DNA from: Candidatus Goldiibacteriota bacterium
GTDB lineage: Bacteria > Oederibacteriota > PGYV01 > DSYL01
Direction: 5' to 3'
Length of the DNA stretch: 14,180 nt
Assembly: GCA_026418955.1 (NCBI GenBank)
Contig: JAOAAI010000266.1
Span: 1-14,180, forward strand
Below the pieces are notes generated by a model. It was not told the DNA's origin and did not search any database. It was given only the letters and a program-made list of their open reading frames with translations. Made by a program: the position numbers and the translations under genes. Shown here in pieces: positions 1 to 8,939 of the stretch. Position 1 is the stretch's first letter, and every line of letters starts with the position of its first letter.

Positions 1-19
1 AGATGTGTATAAGAGACAG
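1..19. other. Tn5/Nextera mosaic-end adapter remnant (non-genomic)
   Basis: Bases 1-19 match exactly the 19-bp hyperactive Tn5 mosaic end used in Nextera library adapters. The reading frame of the sugar kinase that runs into it is sound up to base 20 and then becomes adapter-encoded residues (V-S-Y-T-H on the minus strand). On the plus strand the same bases encode the familiar artefact M-C-I-R-D-S at the start of a spurious 64-codon frame (3-197). The simplest reading is untrimmed adapter at a contig end, not a natural transposon end, because no IS50 sequence follows. Confidence 0.97.
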
Positions 20-791
20 CCATAAATGCATCGCCTGCTCCAGTTGTGTCAATAACTTTGACTTTATATCCAGGAATATATTTAAAAAAATCTTTATAAT
101 ACACATAACAACCTTTTTCTCCAGCACTAATAAATATAATTTGTTCCTTTTTAAAAATTCTTTTTATATTTTTTATATCAGGCCTTGCATTAAATAAAAA
201 TAATAATTCAGTATCACTTATTTTTATTATATCTGCATATTTAAAATAATTTCTTATCTCTTTTTTTGCAGTTTCATATTTTCCTTCCCATAAATTTAAC
301 CGAACATTAGGGTCATAAGAAATTAACAAACTATGTTTTTTTGCAAAACTTATTGCTTTTAATGTAGCTCTCCTTGAAATATCATTCATCATGCTTATAG
401 AACCAAAATGTAGTACCCTGGCTTTTTTTATATACTCTTCGTTAATCTCACTGGTATTTAAAAACTGATCAGCAGATGGTGCCCCATAAAAAGAAAAATC
501 ACGCTCTCCTTTTTTATCAAGATAAATAAAAACAAGACCAGTTTTATATTCTGAAGTTTTATAAATATATTTAATATCCACATTTTTTTCTTTTAAAAAA
601 TTAAGAAGAAAATTACCAACAAAATCATTACCAACTTTTGAAATAATTCCTGATTTTATTCCCCATCTTGAAAGATTTACAGCAACATTGGAAGGTGCTC
701 CACCGGGTCTTAACTCATATTTAAATATACACTGCCTTTTTTCTGGCACAAAATCTGCAAGTATTTCTCCAATAGTTATGACATCCAACAT
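20..791 (-). CDS. PfkB-family carbohydrate kinase (fructokinase-like), C-terminus missing
   Basis: This is an ATP-dependent sugar kinase of the ribokinase/PfkB family, cytoplasmic, probably phosphorylating fructose or a related sugar or sugar acid. The start is ATG at 791-789, one base after the ackA stop. About 257 genuine residues are visible. The N-terminus reads M-L-D-V-I-T-I-G-E and is followed by the PfkB signature 1 region P-G-G-A-P-S-N-V-A at residues 29-37. Signature 2, D-T-T-G-A-G-D-A, lies at 248-255, with D254 the expected catalytic base. Family members are usually about 300-330 residues, so roughly the last 50-70 are lost where the sequence runs into adapter. The gene is the last visible member of the minus-strand operon, behind ackA. 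Substrate specificity cannot be read from the sequence; fructokinase and 2-keto-3-deoxygluconate kinase are both possible. Confidence 0.93.
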
Positions 792-792
792 T

Positions 793-2022
793 TTACCTAT
801 AAATATGGTTGGACTCTTCTACAACCCATTTGGTTTTTCTCGCTATCATTAATTCTTCGTTAGTTGGTATTACAAGTACTTTAACCTTTGAACCAATCTT
901 TGTTATTATTTTTTCTTTTTCCTTTGATTCATTGGATTTTTTATCTATCTTTACACCTAAAAAAGCAAGTGGTTCTAACACCTGCTGTCTTATTGACACA
1001 GCATTTTCACCAATTCCACCGGTAAAAATTATTGCATCAACTCCGCCCATTGCAGCTGCATAAGCTCCAATATATTTTGTAATTCTGTATGTAAATATAT
1101 CTATTGCATATTGTGCTCTTGTATTTCCATTAGCAGCAGCTTCCATTATTTCTCTCATATCATTAGAAATACCAGAAATTCCTTTTAAACCACTTTTTTT
1201 ATTAAGTAAATCATTCATCTCTTTTATTCCTAAATGTTCTTTTTCCATTATATATAAAACAACATAGGGATCCATATCTCCAGTTCTTGTTCCCATCACT
1301 AGTCCTTCTAAAGGTGTAAATCCCATAGAAGTATCAACTGATTGTCCATTTTTAACAGCTGTAATAGAACATCCATTACCAAGATGACAAGTTATTAATT
1401 TTAATTTTTTATAATCTTTTTTAAGAATTTCTGCTGCTCGCTGAGAAACATATTCATGTGATGTTCCGTGAAAACCATATTTTCTAATATGATATCTTTC
1501 ATAAAGTTCATAAGGTAATCCATAAATATATGCTTCTTTTTGCATTGTCTGATGAAAAGCAGTATCAAATACAGCGACTTGCGGTACATTGGGAAATATC
1601 TTTTCTGCTGCAATTATACCCTGATAATTTGGTGGATTATGAAGAGGGGCAATATCAAAACATTCCTGTATTACCTCTTTTACTCCTTTTGTTATCAATG
1701 CTGATTTTGAAAATTTTTCTCCACCATGCACTACCCTATGACCTACGGCATCAACCTGAATTTTATCTTTAAAAATACCAACTTTACTATCAAGAAGAAG
1801 TGTAGCTACATTTTCCAGTGCCTCTGTATGATCTTTGGCTGTTATGTCTTTTATATATTCTTCATCCTTTTTCATTTTATCATTCTTATAATGCAATTTT
1901 GATTTTTCTTTTCCTATCTCTTCTACCATTCCTTTTGCTAAAACATTACTTTTTTTATCATCCAGATCAAAAATCTGAAACTTTAAAGATGAACTTCCAC
2001 AATTTATAACCATTATTTTCAT
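793..2022 (-). CDS. ackA: Acetate kinase
   Basis: Acetate kinase (ASKHA fold, cytoplasmic) converts acetyl phosphate and ADP to acetate and ATP, the substrate-level phosphorylation step of acetate fermentation, and is reversible. Family motifs seen in order are I-N-C-G-S-S-S-L-K-F-Q with N7, G-H-R-V-V-H-G-G, F-D-T-A-F-H-Q, K-Y-G-F-H-G-T-S-H, H-L-G-N-G-C-S, G-T-R-T-G-D-M-D-P, F-T-G-G-I-G-E-N and a C-terminal N-E-E-L. Length is 409 residues, normal for the family. An in-frame TTG exists two codons upstream (2026-2028), but the GGAGG at 2032-2036 is only 3 nt from it and 9 nt from the ATG at 2022. The ATG also gives the usual M-K-I start, so I chose it. It follows pta by 16 nt and precedes the PfkB kinase by 1 nt. 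Confidence 0.97.
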   Translation of the reverse strand: MKIMVINCGSSSLKFQIFDLDDKKSNVLAKGMVEEIGKEKSKLHYKNDKMKKDEEYIKDITAKDHTEALENVATLLLDSKVGIFKDKIQVDAVGHRVVHGGEKFSKSALITKGVKEVIQECFDIAPLHNPPNYQGIIAAEKIFPNVPQVAVFDTAFHQTMQKEAYIYGLPYELYERYHIRKYGFHGTSHEYVSQRAAEILKKDYKKLKLITCHLGNGCSITAVKNGQSVDTSMGFTPLEGLVMGTRTGDMDPYVVLYIMEKEHLGIKEMNDLLNKKSGLKGISGISNDMREIMEAAANGNTRAQYAIDIFTYRITKYIGAYAAAMGGVDAIIFTGGIGENAVSIRQQVLEPLAFLGVKIDKKSNESKEKEKIITKIGSKVKVLVIPTNEELMIARKTKWVVEESNHIYR

Positions 2023-2031
2023 AGTCAAATA

Positions 2032-2036
2032 CCTCC
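2032..2036 (-). promoter_or_regulatory. Shine-Dalgarno site deciding the ackA start
   Basis: GGAGG on the minus strand lies 9 nt before the ATG at 2022 but only 3 nt before the alternative TTG at 2028. This supports the shorter protein of 409 residues. Confidence 0.7.
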
Positions 2037-2038
2037 AA

Positions 2039-3043
2039 CTAGTTTATTTTACTCAATCTTACAACATTGATTGCTATGACATTCACAATATCTGAAGCTT
2101 TACAACCTCGTGATAAATCACTGCATGGTCTTTTTGTTCCCTGATATATAGGGCCATATGCTTCTGCTTTTGCAAGTCGCTCCGTTAATTTGTATGCAAT
2201 ATTCCCCGAATCAAGATCTGGAAAAATTAAAACAGTTGCTTTTCCTGCAACAGGTGATCCAGGTGCTTTTTTAGCACCAACAGCAGGAATCAAAGCAGCA
2301 TCTGCTTGCATTTCACCATCTATTATTAAAGTTGGATCTTTTTTCTTTGCAAGTTCAAGGGCTTTTGTAACTTTATCAATCCTTGCATGTTTTGCACTGC
2401 CCTTTGTAGAAAAAGAAAGCATTGCAATCCTGGGTTCTTCACCAATAAGTTCTCTGTATGTAGCACCTGTTGTCACTGCTATATCAGATAACTGCTCTGG
2501 ATCTGGATCTATGACCAATCCACCATCAGAATAAAATAAAATTCCATCCTTACCAAATGACTTATCAGGTAAAATCATAACAAAAAAACTAGAAAGTGTT
2601 TTAATACCCTCTTTCATACCAATTAAATAAATGGCAGCACGTGAAACATCAGAAGTGGTATTCATAGCACCTGCTACAAAAGTATCTACTATTCCTTTTC
2701 TAACCATCATGGCTCCATAATAAACATCCCTTTTCATTATATTTTTGGCTTCTTCCAGTGTCATTCCCTTTGCTTTTCTTATTTCATAAAATTCATTTGC
2801 ATATTCATCTAAATTTGGAAGATTATCAATATCAATAATTTCTATTCCATCAAGAGATAATTTTTTTTCGCTGGCTATCTGTTTTATTTTATCAGGATTT
2901 CCTAACATCACAACCTTTGCAATACCCAACTGTGTTGCTTTAACAGCTGCTTCAACTGTTCTTTCGTCATTTCCTTCGGGCAATACTACTTTGGCAGGTT
3001 TTTTTTTGGCTTTTTCATATATATCTTCCATAAAAGTAACCAT
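2039..3043 (-). CDS. pta: Phosphate acetyltransferase
   Basis: Phosphotransacetylase interconverts acetyl-CoA plus phosphate with acetyl phosphate plus CoA and supplies AckA. At 334 residues it is the short form (PTA_PTB domain only), without the N-terminal DRTGG extension of E. coli Pta. Family motifs visible in order are L-P-E-G-N-D-E-R-T near residue 21, V-A-G-A-M-N-T-T-S-D, Y-S-D-G-G-L-V-I-D-P-D-P, S-F-S-T-K-G-S-A-K-H, D-G-E-M-Q-A-D-A-A and, near the C-terminus, P-D-L-D-S-G-N-I-A-Y-K. The start ATG at 3043 has GGAGG 6 nt upstream, which favours it over the methionine four codons later. It lies 15 nt after hldD and 16 nt before ackA, so pta-ackA is a translationally adjacent pair as in many fermenters. 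Confidence 0.97.
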   Translation of the reverse strand: MVTFMEDIYEKAKKKPAKVVLPEGNDERTVEAAVKATQLGIAKVVMLGNPDKIKQIASEKKLSLDGIEIIDIDNLPNLDEYANEFYEIRKAKGMTLEEAKNIMKRDVYYGAMMVRKGIVDTFVAGAMNTTSDVSRAAIYLIGMKEGIKTLSSFFVMILPDKSFGKDGILFYSDGGLVIDPDPEQLSDIAVTTGATYRELIGEEPRIAMLSFSTKGSAKHARIDKVTKALELAKKKDPTLIIDGEMQADAALIPAVGAKKAPGSPVAGKATVLIFPDLDSGNIAYKLTERLAKAEAYGPIYQGTKRPCSDLSRGCKASDIVNVIAINVVRLSKIN

Positions 3044-3058
3044 AATATACCTCCATTA

Positions 3059-4036
3059 TTATTTTAAATATTTGTCTGGTTTCAAAAGATAATTTTTCAC
3101 ATAATCATAAATACCATCCTCAAGAGAAGTAATCGCCCAAGGATATCCAGCTGATTTCAACTTATCCATTCTAGCCTCTGTAAAATACTGATATTTTTCT
3201 TTTAATTCATCAGGCATATCTATGTATTCAATATTTTCTTTTTTATTCATCGCTTTGAAAACCGCTTTTCCTAAATCTTCAAAACTTCTTGCATTACCTG
3301 TGCCTATATTGTATATACCTTTTAAATCTTTATCAAAAATAAAAAGTAGCATATCTACAGCATCTTTTATATATATAAAATCACGTAACTGTCCACCATC
3401 TTTGTATTCTTTTTTATAAGACTTAAAAAGTTTGAGTTTACCAGTTGTATTTATTTGTTCAAATGCTTTATGCACCACACTCCTCATCTCACCTTTATGA
3501 TACTCATTGGGGCCATATACATTAAAAAATTTAATGCCAGTAATTTTATCAAGCAATCCGTTGCGTAAAGCCCATAAGTCAAAAATATGTTTTGAAAAAC
3601 CATATTTATTCAAAGGTTTTAAATTTTCTATTTTTTCATGTGAATCATCAAATCCATTGGTCCCATCCCCATAAGTTGCAGCAGAGGATGCATAAATAAA
3701 TTTCTTATTGTATCTTATGCACCATTTTGCAAGTACCTGTGTATATTTAAAATTATTTTCTATTAAAAAAGAAGCGTCATTTTCAGTTGTTACACTACAT
3801 GCACCCATATGTATAATTGCTTCAACTTTTTCTCTTAAAATTTTATCATCAAAAAGTATTCTTTTTAAAAATGGATCTTTCTCTTCGTAATCTATAAATT
3901 TTAAATTTAACAAATTCTTCCATTTATCTTCATCCCTAAGCCAATCAACTATGTGAATATAATATATCCCTTTTTTATTAAGCCCCCAAACAATAGCGCT
4001 ACCTATAAAACCAGATCCGCCAGTAACTACAATCAT
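3059..4036 (-). CDS. hldD: ADP-glyceromanno-heptose 6-epimerase
   Basis: HldD (RfaD) is an extended short-chain dehydrogenase. It epimerises ADP-D-glycero-mannoheptose to ADP-L-glycero-mannoheptose, the precursor of the inner-core heptose of lipopolysaccharide. The N-terminal nucleotide-binding loop T-G-G-S-G-F-I-G is at residues 5-12. H-M-G-A-C-S-V-T-T-E (76-85) matches the HldD-specific H-L-G-A-C-S region. A-S-S-A-A-T-Y-G (116-123), Y145-x3-K149 and N-V-Y-G-P-N-E-Y-H-K with K181 correspond to the known catalytic Ser/Tyr/Lys positions. Length is 325 residues, close to the roughly 310 of E. coli HldD. The start ATG has a strong GGAGGAGG ribosome site. It lies 21 nt after rng and 15 nt before pta. 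The other heptose-pathway genes are not in the window. A general UDP-sugar epimerase is less likely given the HldD-type motifs. Confidence 0.92.
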   Translation of the reverse strand: MIVVTGGSGFIGSAIVWGLNKKGIYYIHIVDWLRDEDKWKNLLNLKFIDYEEKDPFLKRILFDDKILREKVEAIIHMGACSVTTENDASFLIENNFKYTQVLAKWCIRYNKKFIYASSAATYGDGTNGFDDSHEKIENLKPLNKYGFSKHIFDLWALRNGLLDKITGIKFFNVYGPNEYHKGEMRSVVHKAFEQINTTGKLKLFKSYKKEYKDGGQLRDFIYIKDAVDMLLFIFDKDLKGIYNIGTGNARSFEDLGKAVFKAMNKKENIEYIDMPDELKEKYQYFTEARMDKLKSAGYPWAITSLEDGIYDYVKNYLLKPDKYLK

Positions 4037-4057
4037 AGCCTCCTCCGTTAATCCACA

Positions 4058-5485
4058 TCAATTAAAAATTATCTTTTTTTTATATTCTTTTTCGTACTTT
4101 TTTATATACAAAGAAAATCTTTTCTGAATTTCCTGTTTTATCTCCGGTTCCAGATTAAAAACAATCTCTTTTTTCTTTTCACTTTTACATATATATTTTA
4201 TCTTTTTTAACTGTTCAAGGCAAATACTTTCTTTTGAAGGGATAACACCATTGCCATTACAATATGGACATATATCATAAAAAGAATCACCTGATTCATC
4301 AACCACTCTTTTTCGTGAAATAACAAGTAATCCAAACTCATTTATTTCTGTAGTTTTAAAATATATCTTTGACTTTGAAAGTTCCTGTTCTAATTCTTTT
4401 TTTAAAATCTTTTTATTTTCTTCTGATTGCATATCAATGAAATCAACAACTATAAAACCGCCTATATTTCTAAGAATTATTTGTCGTGCAATTTCTTTTG
4501 CTGCATTTAAATTTAACATCAATATTGAACTCTCTACATCACTTTCTCCTTTAAATTTTCCACTATTCACATCTATAACTGTTAATGCTTCTGTTGTATC
4601 AATTTTAAGATATCCACCTTTCTTGAAAGGAATTATCCTACTCTTCAAACCATTAATTTGATTTTCCAAATTATAATATTTAAAAATACTGTCAACTCCA
4701 TTATATAACTTTAATTTAGGTTTATTTATGCCTGCTTTTTTGGTATATTTTTTTATATCTTTATAAACATCTTCTGAATCAACAATGATTTCATTTATTG
4801 AATTATTTAATGTTTCCCTCAATATCCTTAAATAAAATTTTTCTTCTTCATATAATAAAGCCGGAGCTTTTTCCTTTTTATAAGATTTCAATATATTCTG
4901 CCATTTTTTAAAATTCTGTTTTATTTCTTCCTCAATCTGTTTATTTGAAATTCCTTCTGCAGTTGTTCTAGCAATTAAACCTACATTACTACTTATTTTC
5001 TCTCTCATTTTTAAAAGAATCTCCCTTAATCTACGTCTTTCTTTTTCGTTGATAACCTTTTTTGATATACCTATTTGTTTTGAATTTGGAGAAAAAACTG
5101 TATAGTATCCAGGTAAAGTAATATTCGTAGTCAATCGCGCTCCTTTGGTTTTATATGGTGGCCTTACAACTTGGACAAGAATATCCTGTCCTCTTTGAAA
5201 AACTTCAGCAATATTTTTTCTTTCATTTTCATCATTTATAACTTTCATTGCATCAATATCAAGTGATTCATTATATGCCTTTTCAGACAAAAAACCAGGT
5301 TTTTCATCGCCAATATCAACAAAAGTAAAATTCATATTATTTATAACTTTGATTACTTTACCTTTATATATATTACCGGTTTTTGCATAAGTGCTTCTTT
5401 CTGTCCAAAAATTTATCAATTTACCATTCTCAACTATAGCTATGTTAATTTCAAAATCTTCATTATTTATATATATCTGTTTCAT
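4058..5485 (-). CDS. rng: Ribonuclease G/E family endoribonuclease
   Basis: This single-strand-specific endoribonuclease of the RNase E/G family acts in rRNA 5' maturation and mRNA decay. At 475 residues it is RNase G-sized and lacks the long C-terminal degradosome scaffold of RNase E. An S1-like RNA-binding region spans about residues 35-120 (G-N-I-Y-K-G-K-V, D-I-G-D-E-K-P-G-F-L). The DNase I-like catalytic part carries the metal-binding acidic residues D305 in V-I-D-V-N-S-G and D348 in V-V-D-F-I-D-M. The C406-P-Y-C409 pair matches the zinc-link that joins subunits. It starts 9 nt after rodA and has only a weak ribosome site (TTGG-TAAA-ATG). E. coli also has rng (cafA) just downstream of mreBCD, so linkage to the cell-shape genes is a recurring arrangement. 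Confidence 0.94.
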   Translation of the reverse strand: MKQIYINNEDFEINIAIVENGKLINFWTERSTYAKTGNIYKGKVIKVINNMNFTFVDIGDEKPGFLSEKAYNESLDIDAMKVINDENERKNIAEVFQRGQDILVQVVRPPYKTKGARLTTNITLPGYYTVFSPNSKQIGISKKVINEKERRRLREILLKMREKISSNVGLIARTTAEGISNKQIEEEIKQNFKKWQNILKSYKKEKAPALLYEEEKFYLRILRETLNNSINEIIVDSEDVYKDIKKYTKKAGINKPKLKLYNGVDSIFKYYNLENQINGLKSRIIPFKKGGYLKIDTTEALTVIDVNSGKFKGESDVESSILMLNLNAAKEIARQIILRNIGGFIVVDFIDMQSEENKKILKKELEQELSKSKIYFKTTEINEFGLLVISRKRVVDESGDSFYDICPYCNGNGVIPSKESICLEQLKKIKYICKSEKKKEIVFNLEPEIKQEIQKRFSLYIKKYEKEYKKKIIFN

Positions 5486-5494
5486 TTTACCAAA

Positions 5495-6613
5495 TTATAT
5501 TTCTTCTCCTTTCATATATTCTCTATATATATTTTGAGCAATACCTATTATTATCATAATAAATACAATGGATGAACCACCATAACTCAAAAGTGGAAGA
5601 GTAAGTCCTGTAACTGGTAATAATCCAATTGTCATTCCAATATTTATAAAAAATTGAACTAAAATAATCATTGCGATCACCGAAGCAAGAATTTTGCCAC
5701 CTGTAAATTTACATAATTTGGATATTTTTAATATTTCCATTATTAAAATATAATATATTAAAACAACAAATAATCCACCGATGAAACCAAATTCCTCACA
5801 TATAACAGAAAAAATAAAATCGGTATATTTAATAGGAATAAAATTTAACTGGCTTTGTGGTCCACGTAACCAACCTCTGCCAAAAAATTTTCCAGAACCA
5901 ATCGCTATTTTGGATTGAATAACATTGTATCCAGCGCCAAGTGGATCTACTTGCGGATTAATAAAAACCAACAATCTCTGTTTTTGATAATCCTTCAACC
6001 CAACATATCCTACTGGAATAATCAGTATCAAAATAACAATAATTGAAACAAATTTTTTTATTGGAATATTGCCTATAAATAATACAACAAGAACCAATGG
6101 AATTATTATTATGGCAGTTCCTAAATCTGGTTGTTTTAATATAAGTAGCATTGGAATCAAAGTAATTAAAAAAATTTTCATTAGTGATTTTAAAGTCCAA
6201 CTCTCATCACGTTTAATAAGTATGTATCTAATAACAACGAGTGGTACAATTATTTTCATAAATTCGCTTGGCTGAAATTGAAAAACACCAAACCGTAACC
6301 ATCGCTGGGCACCTAGTGCCACATAACCAAAAACAAGCACAAGCACAAGAAGAAAGAGAAAAAAATAATAAAAATAATTGGCTAATGTTATCAGATTATT
6401 ATAATTAATATTTGAAAAAATTAATAATACAACCAAACCAATAAGATACCATATTATCTGTTTTATGAAAATTTCATTAGTAGTTCCACCTGTAGCCGAA
6501 TATATCGAAATAATTCCAATACATACAAGCAACAATGTGGTTATTAATAAAACAATATTAAAATTTTTAAACCAATTTTTGAATAAAATAATTAATCTTT
6601 TTTGTAGATTCAT
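5495..6613 (-). CDS. rodA: RodA, SEDS peptidoglycan glycosyltransferase
   Basis: RodA is a SEDS-family integral membrane glycosyltransferase that polymerises lipid II into glycan strands during lateral wall synthesis, working with PBP2. The 372-residue protein is dominated by hydrophobic segments, about ten by eye. SEDS landmarks seen are I-Y-S-A-T-G near residue 36, G-A-Q-R-W-L-R-F with Q-P-S-E-F-M-K, K-Q-P-D-L-G-T-A, the loop D-P-L-G-A-G-Y-N-V-I-Q-S, G-S-G-K-F-F-G-R-G-W, Y-T-D-F-I-F-S-V-I-C-E-E and the C-terminal P-L-L-S-Y-G-G-S-S. The order and loop sequences favour RodA over FtsW, as does its position next to the PBP2 gene. Its ATG overlaps the mrdA stop (ATGA, 4 nt), implying translational coupling of the two partner enzymes. 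Confidence 0.96.
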   Translation of the reverse strand: MNLQKRLIILFKNWFKNFNIVLLITTLLLVCIGIISIYSATGGTTNEIFIKQIIWYLIGLVVLLIFSNINYNNLITLANYFYYFFLFLLVLVLVFGYVALGAQRWLRFGVFQFQPSEFMKIIVPLVVIRYILIKRDESWTLKSLMKIFLITLIPMLLILKQPDLGTAIIIIPLVLVVLFIGNIPIKKFVSIIVILILIIPVGYVGLKDYQKQRLLVFINPQVDPLGAGYNVIQSKIAIGSGKFFGRGWLRGPQSQLNFIPIKYTDFIFSVICEEFGFIGGLFVVLIYYILIMEILKISKLCKFTGGKILASVIAMIILVQFFINIGMTIGLLPVTGLTLPLLSYGGSSIVFIMIIIGIAQNIYREYMKGEEI

Positions 6614-8409
6614 TTTTGCTTTTTAGTCCTTAAATAATATTCTATGATATTACCAGCTACAGGAGCTGCAACATCACCACCACTTCCACCATGTTCTATG
6701 AGTACAAAAATCACAATTTCAGGATTATCAAAAGGAGCAAAACCAGCAAACATAGCATGGGTCTCTCCATGTGGATTTTCCACTGTCCCTGTTTTACCTG
6801 CAGATATTATCCCTTTTATACGTGCTTTTGTTCCAGTACCACGATTACTTTGAACAACAAAACGTAATGCATTCCTCATAATATTTATTACTTCTTCAGA
6901 AACTTTTATATCAAACAATCGCTTTGGTTCTGTAAGTTTTATTATTCTTCTATTCTCGGTAGTTATGGCTTTCACTACAAATGGCTGCATTGCATAACCC
7001 TTGTTTGCTATGACTGCCATAATATTCATTATCTGTAAAGGAGTTGCTGTTATATATCCCTGTCCTATTGACATCATAACAGTATTACCAGGGAACCATG
7101 GGGTTCTATCTATACGTCTTTTCCATTCTCTTGTAGGAACAAGTCCTGCTTTTTCACCAGGTAAATCAATTCCTGTTTTCTCACCGAGTCCAAACATCAC
7201 AGCATATTTATATAATAATTCAACTTTCATTTTCAATCCTAATTTATAAAAATATATGTCACATGACTCAGCTATTGCCCTGTAAAAATCAACATATCCA
7301 TGCCCTGATCTACGCCAGCATTTATATGGCCATGTTTTTATCCAGTATATACCTTCACATAAAAAAGATGTAGTGGTATCTATGATCTTTTCATTTAATC
7401 CACCAGAACCCACTACAATTTTAAAAATAGAACCTGGAGAATAAAGTCCCTGGACTACCCTATTGTTCAAGGGATTATCTTTATCTCTTATCAGACGTTT
7501 CCATTCCTTGATATCTATGGTTCCACTAAAATAATTTAGATCATAATCTGGTTTTGAAACCATACATAATATCTCACCTGTTTTTGGATTACTAGCTATA
7601 ATAACTCCTTTGTAATTATTTTCTTCCATTATATTCTCTGCATATTTTTGAAGATTGTAGTCAATTGTTAAAACCAAATTATTGCCTTGCTTAGGAGCAA
7701 TAGTTTTTATTATCTCTTTTTGTCTACCATAAGCATCTGTTAATATATACATAACCCCATCTTTTCCACGTAATTCTTTATCATAAAAATTTTCAACCCC
7801 CGTCTGTCCTACTATATCACCTGGATAATAATCTTTATCCTTTTTTAATTGATTCAAAGATATCTCGCCTGTATAACCAATTATATGTGATGCAAGGGAA
7901 TTATAATTATAAAATCTAACCGGCTCTTGTGATATTGAGATACCATTAATTTCTATTGCTTTTTCTTCAATTTGTGATATCTCTTGTTCATTTAGATTTC
8001 TTTTTACCACTATTGGTTCTAGTATATATTCTCTGCTCTCTTTTAATTTTTCCATAATTTCTTCAGAAGGAACTTTTATAATTTTTGAAATTTCATCTAA
8101 TGATCTGTTGATATCCTGATTTTTTTTAAAATAATAAGGAATTATACTCAACTGATACGTAGCTTTATTTATCACAAGTGGTTTATAATTTTTATCATAA
8201 ATATATCCACGGGGAGCCCTGATTTTAACTATATTAATACAATTTGAATCAGCAAGTTTTCTGTAATAATCTCCTTTTATTATTTGTATATAAAATAACC
8301 TTATGAGAATAACAACTACAAAAAATGAAACTATCCATGCAAGAAATAATATCCTTATAAATCTTTTATAAATATTTTTTATATTATCGGTTATTTCGTC
8401 TTTTGCCAT
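6610..8409 (-). CDS. mrdA: Penicillin-binding protein 2 (elongasome transpeptidase)
   Basis: This class B PBP is the D,D-transpeptidase that cross-links peptidoglycan made by RodA during rod elongation. Of 599 residues, one N-terminal membrane anchor lies at about 18-40. A PBP-dimer region runs from about 60 to 230 and contains R-A-P-R-G-Y-I-Y-D-K (64-73). The C-terminal transpeptidase domain carries all three catalytic motifs: S327-I-F-K330 (SxxK, nucleophile S327), S382-C-D (SxN-type, the SCD form common in PBP2) and K539-T-G-T. The Cys-rich stretch with G-H-G at 369-371 is also typical of PBP2. The start overlaps the end of mreD by 19 nt and the stop overlaps rodA by 4 nt. GGGGA lies upstream of the ATG, inside mreD. 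Confidence 0.96.
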   Translation of the reverse strand: MAKDEITDNIKNIYKRFIRILFLAWIVSFFVVVILIRLFYIQIIKGDYYRKLADSNCINIVKIRAPRGYIYDKNYKPLVINKATYQLSIIPYYFKKNQDINRSLDEISKIIKVPSEEIMEKLKESREYILEPIVVKRNLNEQEISQIEEKAIEINGISISQEPVRFYNYNSLASHIIGYTGEISLNQLKKDKDYYPGDIVGQTGVENFYDKELRGKDGVMYILTDAYGRQKEIIKTIAPKQGNNLVLTIDYNLQKYAENIMEENNYKGVIIASNPKTGEILCMVSKPDYDLNYFSGTIDIKEWKRLIRDKDNPLNNRVVQGLYSPGSIFKIVVGSGGLNEKIIDTTTSFLCEGIYWIKTWPYKCWRRSGHGYVDFYRAIAESCDIYFYKLGLKMKVELLYKYAVMFGLGEKTGIDLPGEKAGLVPTREWKRRIDRTPWFPGNTVMMSIGQGYITATPLQIMNIMAVIANKGYAMQPFVVKAITTENRRIIKLTEPKRLFDIKVSEEVINIMRNALRFVVQSNRGTGTKARIKGIISAGKTGTVENPHGETHAMFAGFAPFDNPEIVIFVLIEHGGSGGDVAAPVAGNIIEYYLRTKKQK

Positions 8410-8897
8410 CTAATCATTCCCCATTTTAATAAATCATTAATCCATAAAATCGCAGCACTAAAAATAACAGTAAAAAAAATATTAAAAATCATTCTGATAG
8501 GTATGAAATATAATTTTCCATCCCAGTGGAAGAAAAAAATAAATATTGTATAAATAAAAATTTTAAACAGATATGAAATCAAAATTATAAATATCTTATT
8601 CAGTAAATTCTCTGTATTTATATTTTCACATAAATAAAACAAAAACAACAAGCTTAACAAATAAACTGTTAAATTTATACCCAAAAAATCCATATAAATA
8701 GAATCTATGATCAAAGAATAAATAATTGCAAAAGTAAAACCTGCCCATATCATACCAGAAAAAAACAATATAATAGAAGTAATCCATATTATATCAATAT
8801 AAAAAAATATCCTGAATATGCTGTAATTAAATAAAGAAATAAAAATTATTATAAAAAGAAAAATCCAAAATAAAATATTTGTAATAAATCTTTTCAA
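8391..8897 (-). CDS. mreD: MreD, rod-shape-determining membrane protein
   Basis: MreD is a small polytopic inner-membrane protein of the MreBCD complex that helps couple cytoplasmic MreB filaments to the periplasmic wall enzymes. The 168-residue product is almost wholly hydrophobic, with about five membrane segments, and matches the usual family length of 150-170. The sequence is poorly conserved, as is normal for MreD, so the call leans on the mreB-mreC-x-mrdA-rodA order. Translation appears to start at TTG (8897-8895), with GAGAGG at 8906-8911 and an 8-nt spacing. No ATG gives a better N-terminus. It follows mreC after 42 nt, the largest gap in the operon, and overlaps mrdA by 19 nt. Confidence 0.88.
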   Translation of the reverse strand: MKRFITNILFWIFLFIIIFISLFNYSIFRIFFYIDIIWITSIILFFSGMIWAGFTFAIIYSLIIDSIYMDFLGINLTVYLLSLLFLFYLCENINTENLLNKIFIILISYLFKIFIYTIFIFFFHWDGKLYFIPIRMIFNIFFTVIFSAAILWINDLLKWGMIRWQKTK

Positions 8898-8939
8898 AAA
8901 AATTTCCTCTCTTTAATTTAATATTAATAAAAATATTTA

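Noticed and set aside
3..197. Plus-strand 64-codon frame beginning M-C-I-R-D-S
   Set aside because: Its first residues are encoded by sequencing adapter and the rest is antisense to the PfkB kinase.
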